Shown here: positions 41,851 through 54,361 of the stretch, in pieces
Numbering within the stretch: position 1 is the stretch's first letter
Layout: every line of letters starts with the position of its first letter
Assembly: GCF_017591425.1 (NCBI RefSeq)
Contig: NW_024466413.1
Location: 744,001 to 808,000 of the forward strand
From: Ochotona curzoniae
Taxonomy: Eukaryota > Chordata > Mammalia > Lagomorpha > Ochotonidae
Reading direction: 5' to 3'
Length of the DNA: 64,000 nt
Notes under the pieces: generated by a model
The model's input: the letters and a program-made list of their open reading frames with translations, nothing else
Databases searched by the model: none
Told to the model about the DNA's origin: nothing
Position numbers and translations under genes: made by a program

Positions 41851-44759
41851 GACCTTGCCTGGCTCCTGTGAGGTCACTGCTGAGCCCTTAAGCCCTGCCT
41901 GGTTAGAGCAGCTTTGCTGACCCAGAAACTTTGGGCCACACCAGATATTGCCAATGACTCAGTGGCAGCTTAAGCCAAGTGGTATTAGCTGAACCTCTGA
42001 AGGGGCCACAGAGCCACACGTGTTCCTGCATCCACTCCACGATCGGCTCTCAAACCCCTGGATATCAAGGCTCAGGTGAGCTTGCCAGGGTGACCTGGCT
42101 CCCTGGGCATTGTTGCATGGTGTAGGAGAAGCAAGTGCTGACACAGGGCTCCACTCAGAGCACTCAACTGGAAGTTGGTGCCTGGTGCCACCTTGACTTG
42201 GCCTTCTGCACCTTCCTCTATTGCCATTTTTATTTCTTCACGGCATTAATCTGCACCTTGTGAGTGCAATGGCTTTGCCAAATACCAAGTCTTTCTAATA
42301 TAGTACTGAACCTCATAGCGGTCCTGGGAACCCTTGAAGCACATCTGGCCTGTGAGCTCCCACTGAGTAGCCCGTGGCTTGCTCGTAACTTATCTCAGGA
42401 GATGCTGGTGTCTTCACACAAAGGAGTGTACCCCAAGTGTGTTAAAAGTCAAATAATGAAGAATGCAGGTCTGTGTGCCCCCACCTGCATTCACTGCAGA
42501 AATGAGACAGATCAGAAAGTCTTCCCATTCTGCATGCCGAGGCAAGTGTCTTCCACCGGCCGAGAGTGGGAAACGTTGGCTCAATTGTTTCTCGCATTTC
42601 TCCTATGTGTCCATTTTTGTCCAGTGGACAGATCTCTAAACATATCAGGGAAAGTAAATAGGAAACCCCTAACCTGCTATCGACCTTGACATTTTTATGT
42701 CTAGAGTCTAGAATCCAGCAATGTCTTTACCTGGTCTTAGCATCAGTGATCCATTTCTTGTCTATCTCTGTTGGCAATGTTTCTAAAGTGGCTTAAATGG
42801 CTATGTTTGTTCAAGATGTAATCCACATAACCACCTCTCCTGGAAAGATTTATTTTCCACTTAGAATTCCCTAACATGTTTTTGTCTTAGTGGAGCCACA
42901 GGTGTCCCCATTCTGCAAGAGTCATCATTGGTCCTGTGGGATCTCCAGTGCTGTGGTCAGCCTGGGTCCTGTCCAACTGTGTGTCACTTGCCCTTGTCCA
43001 GGGTACTGTCATGCAACAGATGCAATGGGCTTGGGGAGGAACAAGGGCATCATTTGTGTAGCATCTTGACTGGTGTTCCAGGTGCCCTTATCACAGATAT
43101 GTGGCCTTCCTTTCTGGTGTCAGGTTGTGGTCTTGGTGAAAACTTTTGCAAAGGGTTTGCCTTTCCTCTGGGTTGGCTAACCCCATCACACTCACCCATC
43201 TTTGGTCTTCTATGATAAAATAAATTAGGCAGCATGTCTGTTACAGGCTCAGGATCATGCACCCTCCAGCCATTTCCATCGGTCCCTGCAGATCAGGTCA
43301 CCTCATGCCACTCCAGCCTCACTCCTCTGGTTGTCAAGTATGCCCTGATCATCCTAAGGCTGTGTACTGTCCTGGGCCATTTGCAGCTCTCAGAGGTTCT
43401 TTCTCTTGCATTTCCTGTTGGCTCGCCCTGCTGCAGCAGGAGTCGAGCCATTGTAGAATTCTCCCATCCAGAACATTCCCCCTTGCTCAAGTGGATGATG
43501 TGGAAATGATTAGATTTTGGATTTCCAAGCAGCACAGCCTAACTCTTTCAGGATTCCCACTTCTGAGCCCTTGAATCCCTTTGTCCTATCAGCAACGGCA
43601 GCTTTAGCAGCTCCTCTGCTGCTGCTGTCTAATCAGGAACCCGGGTTTGACTTCACAGTCTCTGTGAGGAATCAGAACTCAGGATTCATTCCTTCCATTC
43701 TTTAGTCTTGGTGAGTGCTGCTGAGAATTTAATGCAATAGGGCTGATCTTGGGGGACAGACAGTTCTTCAGGGCACCCCCTTGATGTGGTCTCCTGCACG
43801 GCTGGGTCATATCTTCAGGTGCAGAGTGTCCAGGGAAATCTGGTGACTCCAGGTTCACAGGTGTCCCCGGCTCAGTCTTAGCAGCCCTCATTCTCCACTT
43901 GGACCTGCTATTGTTACAGGATTACTGAACTGATAAAGGCTTCTCCGACTCTCCATGCTTACAAGGAATGCCTGCTCCTGACTGTCCAGCTGTAAGTGAT
44001 GAGCATGTCCTTAAATGCTTCTGAGAATGCCTCCTGCCTCACGTTTCAATGACTAACTCTCCAAGCCTGCCATCCTCTGATCTTTCAGTTAAAATGGCCA
44101 CATACTATCTCATCCAATGCATATCCTTCTACTCCCTGCATGCCACCTTACCCTACCATAAATGACTAGCCCAGAGTTGAGGCAAGGGTGTGCTAGGGTG
44201 CCATGCTAATCTTTGCCACAAGGATGGGTACTCACTAGGGTTCTGGCTGTGTGTGACTTAACTCTAGACCCCAGCAGACTGCCTCTGGGAACCATTCCTG
44301 GTGCCTTAACTCAGTGCCTGAAACAGCAGCCACCACAGGTAAGTAGGACTAAGTTGAGCAGGTCAACAGTGGATGGTAGACAACCCTCCCTACTGCACTC
44401 CACCCTGGGCCTGATGATCCCACAGCAGGTGTCAGCAGTGCTGTTGAGATGCTCAGCCAGGCTGTCCGCCACCCTTACCCTGGCTTTCCTTTCTGCACAC
44501 ACTGCTTGAATGGCACTCCTCATACACTTCAGATGTGTATACGCCTGATGCGCATACACCTCATACACTTCTGCCTTACCAAGACGCCACATCTGACTTG
44601 TACAAAGGTCCCATCTCCACTAACGAGCCTTGTCTCTGAAGAAGCAAAGCATTGCAACTCAGAGCCAAAGATGTTTTGATATTCGGCTCCCATGCCTTTG
44701 GATGTCTGTTACTCATCTCTCAGAGCCAAGTTTGAATATTAATCACTTGAAAAGCTCCA
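41851..44759. other. About 2.9 kb non-coding, nothing firmly recognised
   Basis: Mixed-composition DNA. The words at 43250-43420 have a weak L2-like flavour. A short duplication of CTCATACACTTC occurs at 44519-44570. Frames up to 141 codons carry no recognisable domain. Confidence 0.35.
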
Positions 44760-44940
44760 AACCATGTGACTATTTGTTTCCCCGTCCATCTCCTCACCCA
44801 GGCCGTAGATGCGCCAGAATTGCACCTCAGGTGTGTGCTTTTGTGTTCGTGGACTGGGGACCTAGCAGAGCGCCTGGCACTTCACAAGTGTTTGCTCAAA
44901 GAATATGTGAAGTGACTGACAGGCTAATACAGGGATAAAT
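44760..44940 (+). mobile_element. MIR or L2 fragment
   Basis: GAGCGCCTGGCACTTCACAA then GTGTTTGCTCAAAGAATATG is the characteristic 3' end of MIR or L2 ('gcctggcacatagtaggc...aat'). Confidence 0.55.
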
Positions 44941-47900
44941 ATAAGCATGAGTGAATGAAAGGCTGCACAATTTCTCAGCTACATTTTTAGATTGCGAGTT
45001 GTTCATCTAATCCCCATCTTTCTTCCTTAGATTCTGAACATAACACTAGGGTGTGTGAAGAGGGCAGTGTGCGGAATATATTTGAGGTCTTCAGAGTCTA
45101 TTATTAGCCATACAAGCTCTGAAACTTCCCTTTTCCCCTGCAGACATTCAGGCACCTGCAGGGACCATCACATGTGAAGGGCCCCCCTGTCCTCATGGCT
45201 CACAAAATTGGCCTCTTATCCATCACCTACTCCCCCTGTAAGCCAATTAGAGAAAGTTCCACAGAGATAAGGGCTAAAGCAAGAGCTGGAGGCTCTCTGC
45301 CTGTCAATTTAGATGCAATTGAGTAATTGGTGCAGTCTGAACATTGAACAAAATTCTGTCCCTGGAAGCACTCACACCAAGTTGTTAGCTAAGGCTCTTA
45401 TTAGTATCTTTCTGGCCTGGAACATAAAAATGGGACTCTGCCTTCTCTGAGTAGAAAATGGCTAGACCTAGAAAATTGGATGGACAGATCTTGGTCTGGA
45501 TCCCGCTGCTCAGCAGCCATGTGGTCTAGTCTTAATGGGATCTCACATGCTCAATGAATTTCAGTTTTCCTGCTGCTAAGGAGTGACTCAATGAGCATGC
45601 AACTTTTGTGTGTTCAGAATGTCCCATGGTTGGTTCCCTTTGAACCCACATTTTGTGAGTGAAGTCAATGGGATGGTAGGGTGTGTGTGTTAGCTGAGGA
45701 TGCCTGTGTCCACCATTGCTTGCTGTTCCCTTGATGTGCAGGCTTAACGATGTTCCCAGCACCCTACAGCTAAGGGGGTTCTGGGAGATAAAATGAGAGA
45801 ACTTATCCTAGTAATGGGTGAGTGAGTGGAAGCCTGGTGGCTGAAGAAGCTACACTTTCCTTTGAATGCCAAGAAGGCAATGGCATTCAGAGATGCTGGA
45901 GGAATCACTGAAGCCTTTCACAGTCCCTCTTCCATGGATTGCCCCTGTACTAGCCTGCCACGGGCATGAAAATGAGGGCATGGAGGGAGGGAAGAGACAG
46001 AGCTCTCACAGCCTTTTCTGGTTGCTCTTCCCTGATTCGTTGTTACACCATAGCATTGTCTTTGAACATGTGCCTGTCAGGAAATGCGTTTGAAAAGTGC
46101 AATTCTAGGAATTCCCATTGTTTTTGTAGGAGTGACATTCATGTGTATATGAACGCTAAATATGAATTGCATGTTCATGATCGTGTATGATTTAAATGCT
46201 GTCAGCTTAGTCAAAACTGCTATTACATGTGAGTAAACTTCATACTAATATTTATTCTTTATCTAGAATATTTAGCAAATCAAAACACCATGTCAAGACA
46301 CCCAAGAAAAACTTTATTTTGTATGTTTGCTGATAATTTTCCAGTTTTAAAACAAGGGCTTTGTAATTTTGCATTGTACTGAATATTAACTAGCTTTGCA
46401 ACTGGTTACAAGGAATGAGGCAAGAAGATTCCATTTCATTCCTCATGGGTTGTACTACAACCTCTAGTTCCTAAGCAACTCACGTAACATGCATAGAATG
46501 ATAATGAGTTCAAATTTGAATATTCACGTAGATCTGGCAGAAGTCTTCAGTTAGCCTTGGACCTCCAGGCGTCCTCTTCTGCATCCGATATCCCACGGTT
46601 TCCCAACCCCATGAATCTTTCTCTGATCTGAGTACTAGCTGCCGTTCTTCCTGCTACTGACCAGGGTAAAGCTGCTATCTCTTCAGGAGCTTCTTCTTCC
46701 GTGTTCTAAGGGTCTTCCAGCTTCAAGGCTTGTTGTGCTCATTCTATAGCAACCTGCATCTGCTGTGTTTCTTCAAATGCCACTCTTGGTGAGGGTGAGG
46801 AAAGGCAAGAGGATTGACCAACATTCCATGGCTCCTATGGTCTTTGGGGGAAGGGCATAAAACACTCCCATGTGGCCAACACACCAGACCCACCTGGTTT
46901 AGACACTACCTTCTTACTTCTTCCCCTGGCAGCTCCACCAACTGCACATGAAGCTCAACTCCTACCACCCTCCAATCACTGCTGCTCCCAGGAGGAACCC
47001 AGCTCGCTCAGGCGCTCCAGCCTTTGGCTGTGTGCATGTGACTCCATGCCTTTCCTCTATACGGATGAGCTTTTACCCACCTTTCTGAATTCAGAGCAGG
47101 TGCAAGAAGTCACCCATGTGCTCTCATAGCAGCTTGGATCTTCCCTCCCTCATTGTTCTGAAATGGCATCCAAGTGTCTTCTGTTTCTTCCCTCGAGCTA
47201 GAGATCTTTGTCTCGCTAACAACTAATCTGAATTAACAGAAGTCCTTTAAAGAGTATTGGTCAACTTTCTTTCTCCTCTCCATCCCTACCTTTTCTCAAC
47301 TGTCTTAAAGAATGCCTGAGTCTCAGAAACAAGGATGCAGGGGCGTATCTGAGAGGAATGTGCTGCACCTGCTCCCACCTGTGGAACCATCTGGCAAGGG
47401 GGAGGAGTCATCAGCTATGCTTGAGAACCTCCAGCACATTGGGGACCCAGGGCAAGTTGGCCTGAGGGCTTCAGCAAAGATGCATCTCTAGGGCAGAAAT
47501 GCAAAGAACAGGCAGCAGGTGCACAGTAGATGCACACAGTCGACCAGCAACCAGAAATCACCTGCCATCTCCCAGTGACTGCAGCTTCGGTGAGCTGCCT
47601 TCGTTGTTGGTTTTTTTTTGCATTAAACAATTGTTTCTTTATCTCACAGTGCCTTGCATTATAGTCCATTTACTTCTGGAACATTTTTCATTTTCCTTCC
47701 CAGTCCTTATTTATTTCAGGCAATTCATCTTTTCTCTCAGTGCCCTTTGCTGCCACCTAGTTAATTGCTTGTTGTCCAAAGTTTTCAATGTTGGAGCTTA
47801 CTGTTTTATTTGTTACCTAGGAAAGATAGCTTTCTCTCCTTAAATTGTGAGAAGATATACTGGAGGTACAGCTTTTCTTTCATGAAAGGAAAGAGGACAA

Positions 47901-48959
47901 ATTGGCACAAGGCCGGGGTTTCTCCTGACACTACCTGGGGTGTTGAGACAGACTTCACCTGCAGGCCAGTGCCACGGATGTGTTCAGAACCATGAGAACA
48001 AAACAGACCCTGCTTTCCCTTGCTTTAGGCCTTCAAAGGCCCCAGTATTATTTAACATGTTGTAATGAGTTCTATCTGGAAACAGAACAGTCTCGGGGCT
48101 GGGGGGTGAATGGTTAGTCATAGGAAGCTTCATCATGTTCAAAGCAGCAGACTGTTTCAGCCTGGATGAGTTCACATCTCTCCAGCAGTTCTAGCCCTGC
48201 CTTCACTAGAGTCTCCCCACAGCATCCCTTGAGCCCAACTGGTAGTCTGGATTCTGTCTCATGTCCTCCCTCAGGAACATTATCCTGATCACCCTTTGCC
48301 CAAACAGCCTGCAAATCCCAACCCTGCCAATGCACATAGCAGAGCTTGCCCTCAGCCCTGGAGTCATCCACCTGTCAACCGCATTGATCCCCTTCTCAAA
48401 ATAGAACTGAGTGTCATGAGAGCAGGGATTCTGTCTCCTGCTATTGCTTCAGCAGACTCTCAATATCTGGAGTAAGGAAGCAGTATTTCATATCAGAAAA
48501 TATTTCATGGCAAACATGACAGGGAGAGATACTGAGACAGTGGCTTCATGAGCTGTTTTGTGTTGGTTATGAATTTGAGCAAGTAGGCTCTGCAAGGCTG
48601 CCATGGTTCACATGGCTTGGGACGGATGGATACAGAGTACAGTGCAACCCTGACTCTGGAACTCAAGCCCTGCCCCACCTGCTGGGGGTAGATTCCACCT
48701 GCGGCTTAGAGCCACCTTGGCGAGTTTTGAGGGCAAATCTTATGGAAGTGTTTACCAATGAGGGAAGATTTCATGACAAGAAACACTGCCTTTAAATGGG
48801 CTCTACCCTTTGAAAAATGCAAGCATTAGGAGAGTTTTTGAGGCATAACTATGCAAGAGAGAAAGTTGGACAAATCCCAGTTCTTTCCAAGGGTAGCCTG
48901 TCTACCCACTGGCCCTGGGGACGTGTGGATTGGCTTGGAAATTTTGTTGCACCATCCTG
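44941..48959. other. About 4 kb non-coding, possible conserved element
   Basis: Positions 45235-45400 are repeat-free and rich in TAAT/ATTA-type words (CTGTCAATTTAGATGCAATT, GAGTAATTGG), a conserved-enhancer look. An AT-rich patch lies at 46190-46440. No gene is supported: the longest frames (47499-47843, 114 codons) are hydrophobic and motif-free. Confidence 0.35.
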
Positions 48960-49100
48960 GCCAGGGGAAATGATGATGATGGCAGCTAAGTTATAGTATG
49001 AGGGTAGTAATGGTAATGGCATGCAATGTTGACTTGCTGCATAATGTTCTATGCCTTGTATACCTCGTTTAATTCAACAGCAGCGCAAGGTGGGCGGCTC
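48960..49100 (-). mobile_element. Probable MIR or L2 fragment
   Basis: GATGATGATGGCAGCTAAG with GTAATGGTAATGGCATG and TGTATACCTCGTTTAATTCA resembles the MIR/L2 part rich in 'taatgg' and 'cctcatttaatcc'. Confidence 0.45.
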
Positions 49101-50013
49101 CATGTCAGAGCAGCATGATGAACTCCATTGATGTTATATAACGAGGCCACGCCGCCTCTCGCTAAGACACGGTGCTCCCTTCAAACTCCGCCAGCCTCTC
49201 CAAAGCCCGCGAGGCCCCAGCGAATCCACTCTCACGAAGCACATTATGTCCTCTATTAACATTTTTAAAAATTGCCTTATTTTATGTAGGACTGCAAGCC
49301 AGTTCTTTCTCCTGTTCCCCCGTTTAATATAAAATAATGACCCTAAACTCTGCCAAACAATAAGAGGAAAAACATTCACAGGAATGGAAAAATGCAGAAC
49401 AAGCACAGGGGAGTGGCTGTGGGAGAGCAAGCCACACTGTCTTGTTGCTGGTGTAGCCCCCGCGCAGCTGTGTGGCCTTGGCCTTGTCAGTGACCTCCAG
49501 TACAGCTCTGACTCTGCACGGTTAGGACTTGCTACTGCGCCATTTCTCCCACCGAGCCTGCACATGAATGCTCCTATTTCTTTGCAGCTTGTTCACCGTT
49601 TCCTGCAGACCAAGGGCATGGAGGGCAGCTGCCTTTAGTAATAGCTCAGCTGTATCTCATCTCCTCAGTGCTTCTTTCCCCCACTCAACTCCCACCTGAG
49701 TTTCCTGTGTTACAGGATCCTTGTTGGAGAACCTTTATACACAGCCTTCGTCTGCAGTAGCGTTTACTTATTTTAACATGCCATTCTGCAAGGCTTGGCA
49801 AATTGTGTGAACTATATGGGGGAAAATTGAGATGCAGGTAATTATCCAGATAATTCTGACAGCCCTCCTTGCAGCTAACCCATGCCCCGCCTGAAGAAGT
49901 GGATTCGTTTGACTCTACGGTGTTGCCTCTTTGTATGAATGTCATAGGGAAAGATCGTGACACACAGTCTGTTGGGTCAGCAGGTGCGTTTGGGATCTAC
50001 TTGTGCTGTTGGG
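49101..50013. other. Non-coding interval with local CpG cluster
   Basis: Positions 49138-49250 hold about ten CpGs outside any SINE (GAGGCCACGCCGCCTCTCGC, CCCGCGAGGCC), then abruptly A/T-rich sequence (49255-49380). A 143-codon minus frame spans both and has no motif. Confidence 0.35.
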
Positions 50014-50029
50014 GGTCAGGTTTACTTTT

Positions 50030-50364
50030 TTTTTTTTTTTTAAAGATTTATTTTTATTATTTTGTCATTGGAAAGGCGGATATACAGAGAGGAGAGACAG
50101 AGAGGAAGATCCTCCGTCCGATGATTCACTCCCCAAGTGAGCGCAACGGGCCATACTATGCCGATCCGAAGCCAGGAGCCTCTTCTGGGTCTCCCACGCG
50201 GGTGCAGGGTCCCAAAGCTTTGGGCCGTCCTCGACTGCTTTCCCAGGCCACAGGCAGGGAGCTGGAAGGGAAGCGGGGCTGCCGGGATTAGAACCAGCGC
50301 CCATATGGGATCCCGGGCGTGCAAGGCGAGGACCTTTAACCACTTGCGCCACCGTGCCGGGCCC
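50030..50364 (-). mobile_element. Young CSINE-type SINE, full length, with 16 bp TSD
   Basis: Complete reverse SINE with tail complement (T-run, AAAGATTTATTTTTATTATT), body and head (GCGCCACCGTGCCGGGCCC). The perfect TSD GGTCAGGTTTACTTTT occurs at 50014-50029 and 50365-50380; the T-run makes the tail edge ambiguous by a few bases. B-box complement GGATTAGAACC. It is inserted in old L1-like DNA. The 94-140 codon frames here are SINE-derived. Confidence 0.95.
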
Positions 50365-50380
50365 GGTCAGGTTTACTTTT

Positions 50381-51424
50381 ATGGCCGGGTGAGAGTCCCT
50401 TGTGTGGGTGTGGTAAATTCATCCACACACTTGTTGGCTGAATATTTCAGCTGTTTCCAGATGTTGACAATATGAACATGGACCTCCAGCCATATGTCTG
50501 TCTGCTTTGGCTGAACCTCACTTTAGCTGTCATGTCATAATTTTGTATCATGTGATTATTTTATTTAAGAGTTACATGTATGGTCATTGCTTTACCTCTG
50601 ATGTTCCCATCTGGGTTTTGCATTGTGGTAATGCCAGCCTTACGATTTGGGAGGTGTTCCCTCTTATTTTGATGAAGAGGTTCTGCAAGATTTACATTAT
50701 TTTTTCCTGAAATAGAGCTTACCCCTGAAATCATCTGTGCCTGCAGTTTGGAAGGATTTTTCTCTAACTCAATTTCTTTACTAGGTATAAAGCTGCCCAG
50801 GTGGTCTATCCCACCTGGAATGGAACTTGGCCATCTACTTCAAGGAATTGACCCAAGTTACCAAATGCCTGTGGATTGGTAGCCAAGACTTACCTTTCAT
50901 CCCTAATTTAGATCGTTTAATTTTCCCACCTTGATTTTAAGAGGGAAAAAAAGGATCCAACTTTTCCCCTGTTGCTTTTCTATCTTTAGTTTTATAATCT
51001 ACTGTGGTTACTATTTCACTTTTCTACTTGTTTTAAATTCCCACCTCTAATTTCCCAGTCTAAGCTTCTCTAAGCTTTAGGTCTTTGCTTCTAGTGTGTG
51101 TATTTAATTCTGTAAATTTTCCCTTCAGTATTTCCTTTGCTGCTGCATTCCATAAAACTTAGTGATAACTTTGAACTAGGTTGTGATAAAAATGCTATTT
51201 TAAAACTTTTCTTTATGGTTTGATTTCCTGGCTGGGTTTTGGTCGCTTTGGTTTGAGCATGATACATCAAGATTTTGTTTGTTGCCTTTGTTTCCAATAA
51301 TGTTTGCTATTTTTTGAACTTGAGACAATTCCTCAACTATTTCCTGAATTCCATTCTATTTCTTCTGTTTTGCCAACTTCTATGTTACACTATTTGAATT
51401 ATTACATGGTTCTTGAACATTGTT
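50381..51424 (-). mobile_element. Old L1 fragment (ORF2 region), reverse
   Basis: GGTTTTGCATTGTGGTAATG, GGGAGGTGTTCCCTCTTATT, ATTTCTTTACTAGGTATAAA and TTGATTTCCTGGCTGG, in this order, are the reverse complement of the L1 ORF2 reverse-transcriptase region. The first 150 bp (50380-50510) look like L1 3' end, so sequence between them is deleted. No intact frame remains. Confidence 0.75.
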
Positions 51425-53495
51425 TTTTTCCAATCTTTATTTTTTTTAAATAACCTTACTTAGTTGATTAGGGTACAAAGGGGCAAGGGTTACGATTAGG
51501 GTACAAAGGGGCAAGGGCTACAGGGTAGAAGTGGGTAATACCATTGTTTCCACACTAATTTTTTCCCCTGTATCTAGGGTCAAGGGAGAAACAAAGGGAG
51601 AAGCCCCACGCAGCCTCCCACCCATCCCAGATCCCCAATGTGAAGCGCACTCCGAGGGTCCTGCTCAAGCAGTTTTGATAGTTCAACAGTTCTGGATTGC
51701 CATTCAAATCACAATAATACCTATTCAGAGTCCACTGGCTGACATAGTCTCTTCATGGTTGGGGTTCTGAGATCAGTAGTTCTGCTGAAGGGATCTCCAA
51801 AGAAACTTCATTGGAGATGATCCCAGACCTGAATCTTGCATGAGTTTGCCAGTACAGAGTTCAACACTGTCCTTTGCCCCAGTCGGCTTATGCACATGCT
51901 GGTCATTGCTATTGTCAGGTCAGTTCTGTTTCCAGCCCTGTCATTCACTTGAACCAATGGGTGTTGTAGTCCAGCTCGATCCTACTCACTTCATACTCAG
52001 TCCTCACGCAAACCAGTGAGAGCTGCAGCCTAGTTGGGGCAACTCCCCATAACCTCCACCAGTTCTGCACACTACCCTGGTTCCCTTGCTTGCCAGTATG
52101 TTCTGCAGACTTGTTCAGTCTGTCCCACATCCCATTTAGCTCTGGTGCTTGTCAATGGGCATTGAAGCCCAGTTCAACCCAACCAACCTACTATTTAGCC
52201 CACACACATACTGGCAGGTGCCTTTCTGTCTAGCCACCCCCGCCACTGTCCTGGTTTTTGTGCTATCCAATGAGAGTGGTAACCCCGAGAGAGGTGCCTA
52301 CTATCTCCCTACTAGGCCACTGCCACTCTCAGATTATGCACTCTCCAGGTGGTTCTGGCATTTGACTTGACAGAATTAGCTCCCAGTGCCAGCCTCTGCC
52401 ATCTGATGATGTGGCTAAGCCCAACCATCCCTCACCCACTCTAATTTTTGCTTGCACCAGTGGGAATAGTCAGCCCACCCTGGCTCTTCCCTTATCCAGC
52501 TCACGTGAGGCCCACAGGTGTTACAGCCCTACCTAGTCTGATCTGCCCTCATCCCGACTCACGCTTTCCAATGGGAGTGGTTGTCCAGCAGGGGAGTCCA
52601 CATTCCCCTGCCGGCTTTGCCTCCTCCCCCTGGTTTCACATGTGCTGTTTGGGTGCTGCAACCACATCTGGTACAGCTCATCTCACCTCGGCATTCCTTA
52701 ATGTGCACTGGTATGTGTCACAACCAAACCTGGCCTGAGCCACAATTCTATTCTGGTGCTCGAATTTACCAGTGGGTGATGTGAATGGATTCAGTCTGGT
52801 CTGCCCCCAACCCATGTCAAATGTATGCCCATGGGATAATTTCCATAGCTTGTTCTGGGCTGTTTCCTATCATGTTTCTTGCACTTACCTGCCGAGTCTG
52901 TGTCCTGCCAGAGGGGGTGCCCAGTCTCCTCCATCAGAACCTCTCCCAATACCAGATTTTGCACATCCCAGGGGGTCCGTGAGCCAGCCTTACTCAGTTC
53001 ACCTCCTATCCTAGCAAGAATAGTGGCTTTTCCTGACTGGCCTTTAGCCCAATCTGGTCCTTGCTGTTGGATATTTCAGCCCAGCCATGGCTCATCCATA
53101 CCTACATACGGCTCACACATGGTTCAGTAGTGGTTGAGACCTAGTCTAGTCTGTCCCACATCTATCCTGGTCCTCCAGGACACCAGACGGTGTTGGAGTC
53201 TGGCCCAGCTTGGTGTGTCCAGTCCCAGTCCACACTTGTGCGAAGGGAGACTACAACCGTTTCCTGATCAGAACACATCCCCCATTCTAGCCCATGGTGG
53301 GAACCTCAACCCAGCTAGGGTGTCCCCTTAGCTCCCCAGCTGGGTCTATTCCCAGCCTTACATCACATGCAGACCAGTGGTTGCTCTGACTCAGCTTGGC
53401 AGAGCCCCTCACCTGTCCTGGCCCCTGCCTTAGACACTGTGGCTTAGCTTCCCTGGCTCATGCAGATCAGTAGGTGCAAGTGCCTACTCGGCAGG
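51425..53495 (-). mobile_element. L1 3'-UTR-like element, long copy with degenerate tandem units
   Basis: A T-rich start (TTTTTTTCCAATC) reads as a reversed poly(A) tail with an AATAAA-like signal. It aligns with 39820-40195 for its first 250 bp. From about 51950 a phrase of the form CCAATGGGAGTGGT..CAGCCC recurs every 50-110 bp, for example near 51953, 52010, 52263, 52457, 52566, 52767, 53182, 53371 and 53466. Lagomorph L1 3' UTRs are known to be long and repeat-bearing, which supports the assignment. The absence of adjoining young ORF2 leaves it as inference. Confidence 0.55.
51466..51521. repeat. 28 bp tandem duplication inside the L1-like element
   Basis: Two units beginning GATTAGGGTACAAAGGGGCA at 51466 and 51494 differ only at one base near the end (GGGTTAC against GGGCTAC). 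The short copy at 39820 has one unit. Confidence 0.95.
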
Positions 53496-53496
53496 C

Positions 53497-53548
53497 CTTC
53501 CTCTCTGTATATCTGACTGTGCAATAAAAATAAATGAATCTTTAAAAG
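53497..53548 (+). mobile_element. Isolated SINE tail
   Basis: CTTCCTCTCTGTATATCTGA then GCAATAAAAATAAATGAATC match only the last ~50 bp of the CSINE. No body precedes it; instead the L1-like tandem region continues to its edge. An extreme 5' truncation, or a tail shared by template switching, would explain it. Confidence 0.7.
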
Positions 53549-54361
53549 TTTGTAGGTAGAAGAATTTTGTATCAGAGCAGAGTCATGCTCAAACTGACAA
53601 AGTCCTGAACAGTGTTTGTGCACTGTAAAATTTTGGTTAGGGGCAGGACTGAGCCAGGGCTATCACAGCTTCAGCTTCCTACTAAGCCAGAAATCAAATT
53701 CAAGATACTCTGAAGTCTTAAACAGTAGCAGATCCAAAATGTATTGGATTTTTGAGCAACTCAGATTTCAGATTTTGGAGTTAAGGCTTCTCAGATGACC
53801 AGTCTATGCGAATTGGACAAGCTCTAGAATCTGAAACACTCCTTGCCTTGATAATTTTAGCTGAGGGATCACAGCTAAAATTGTATAGTGAATAGTATCT
53901 GCTGCTCTAATTGTGGTGACCCCAAAAGGCAAAGTCAAAACTCAGTCACTTGAAAACCTACAAGGGGTCTGCAGAAAGTCCAAGGAAAGTGAGTGTCAGG
54001 GAAGACCTAGACGCAGATCTCCTGCTTCTTGCCCCCAGATAAACTCATCCTGCAGCTGTTTGTGTGAGCATCCTGAATGCCACTGCTGCAGGTGCTTCTT
54101 TCTGCTGGCTTATGTGTGACTCAGTGACATCCACTAGGTCTCTGGGACTATCTCCTCTGAATCACTCACCCCCTTTCTCTCTTCAATGCCCTATCTTCCT
54201 ATTGACCAGTCCTTTCGCCCACTGTGTCCAATCTGGGGTAACTTACTCATTGTGCTTTTCAGCCGTGTTTGCATTTTTACTTGCCAAACTAAGTTTATTA
54301 TTGCTGCTGTGATGCAGTCCAATCACCTGGTAAAATTTTCCACAATGAGGAGCTCATTCAT
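53549..54361. other. Non-coding interval, nothing recognised
   Basis: No recognisable gene or repeat. Frames of 60-82 codons overlap one another. Confidence 0.35.
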
